From NCBI GenBank assembly GCA_015486145.1, contig WFSH01000002.1, positions 1 through 5,882 on the forward strand: a stretch of DNA of 5,882 bases. Reading direction: 5' to 3'. The first letter of the stretch is position 1, and each line of letters starts with the position of its first letter. This DNA is from Mesoaciditogaceae bacterium. Its GTDB lineage: Bacteria; Thermotogota; Thermotogae; Mesoaciditogales; Mesoaciditogaceae. Position numbers and translations under genes: made by a program. This document shows, piece by piece, positions 5,836 to 5,882 of this stretch. The notes below the pieces were generated by a model. That model saw only the letters and a list, made by a program, of their open reading frames with translations, had not been told where the DNA came from and did not search any database.

Positions 5836-5882
5836 GGCACAGGATGTGCCGAGAAAGCGAATCTAACAGGATGTTAGTATGC
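5836..5882 (+). repeat. GCACAGGAYGTGC repeat, copy 2, with a second hairpin sharing the same core
   Basis: Two hairpins stand side by side. GGCACA (5836-5841) pairs with TGTGCC (5845-5850) around GGA, and CTAACA (5863-5868) pairs with TGTTAG (5872-5877) around GGA. Both share the nine-base core ACAGGATGT but have different outer arms (GGC/GCC and CTA/TAG), each fully complementary. The linker GAGAAAGCGAAT separates them. The element may continue past the window's right edge. It is not obviously coding. Confidence 0.65.

Overview
The window holds one rightward four-gene operon (about 377-5399) between two non-coding, repeat-bearing flanks. In order it encodes a secreted sugar-type solute-binding protein, a MalF/UgpA-type permease, a MalG/UgpE-type permease and a HAD-superfamily hydrolase. 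The organism is probably a bacterium of the Thermotogota: the binding protein has a plain Sec signal with no lipobox cysteine, strong GGAGG-type ribosome sites are present, base composition is moderate, and no ATPase gene lies beside the permeases. This placement is an inference from style, not a database match.

Region by region: 1-295 has no gene I would defend. It holds small hairpins and a degenerate, inverted copy of an intergenic repeat that recurs downstream. A promoter (TATAAT at 321-326) is followed at once by a palindrome (333-351) that could be an operator. The binding protein (377-1621) is followed by a strong hairpin with a short T-tract (1638-1665), which ends 3 bases before the ribosome site of permease 1. 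The two permeases (1680-2951, 2962-4665) are 10 bases apart, and the HAD gene (4665-5399) overlaps the stop codon of permease 2. From 5400 to the end there is no convincing gene. From 5541 on there is a cluster of palindromic repeats of at least three kinds.

How the genes fit together: the binding protein should capture a sugar or polyol-phosphate-like ligand outside the membrane and deliver it to the permease pair. Both permeases keep the cytoplasmic EAA loop that docks an ATPase, which must be encoded elsewhere. The co-translated HAD hydrolase may dephosphorylate something linked to the imported compound.

The most unusual feature is that both permeases are enlarged at the same topological place, the first extracytoplasmic loop of the six-helix core. 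Permease 1 carries about 130 extra residues that read as four additional membrane helices. Permease 2 carries about 280 extra residues that read as a soluble extracytoplasmic domain with a serine-rich linker. I recognise no family in either insert. The HAD protein is also odd: its first catalytic motif has Cys where phosphatases of the family have the acid/base Asp.
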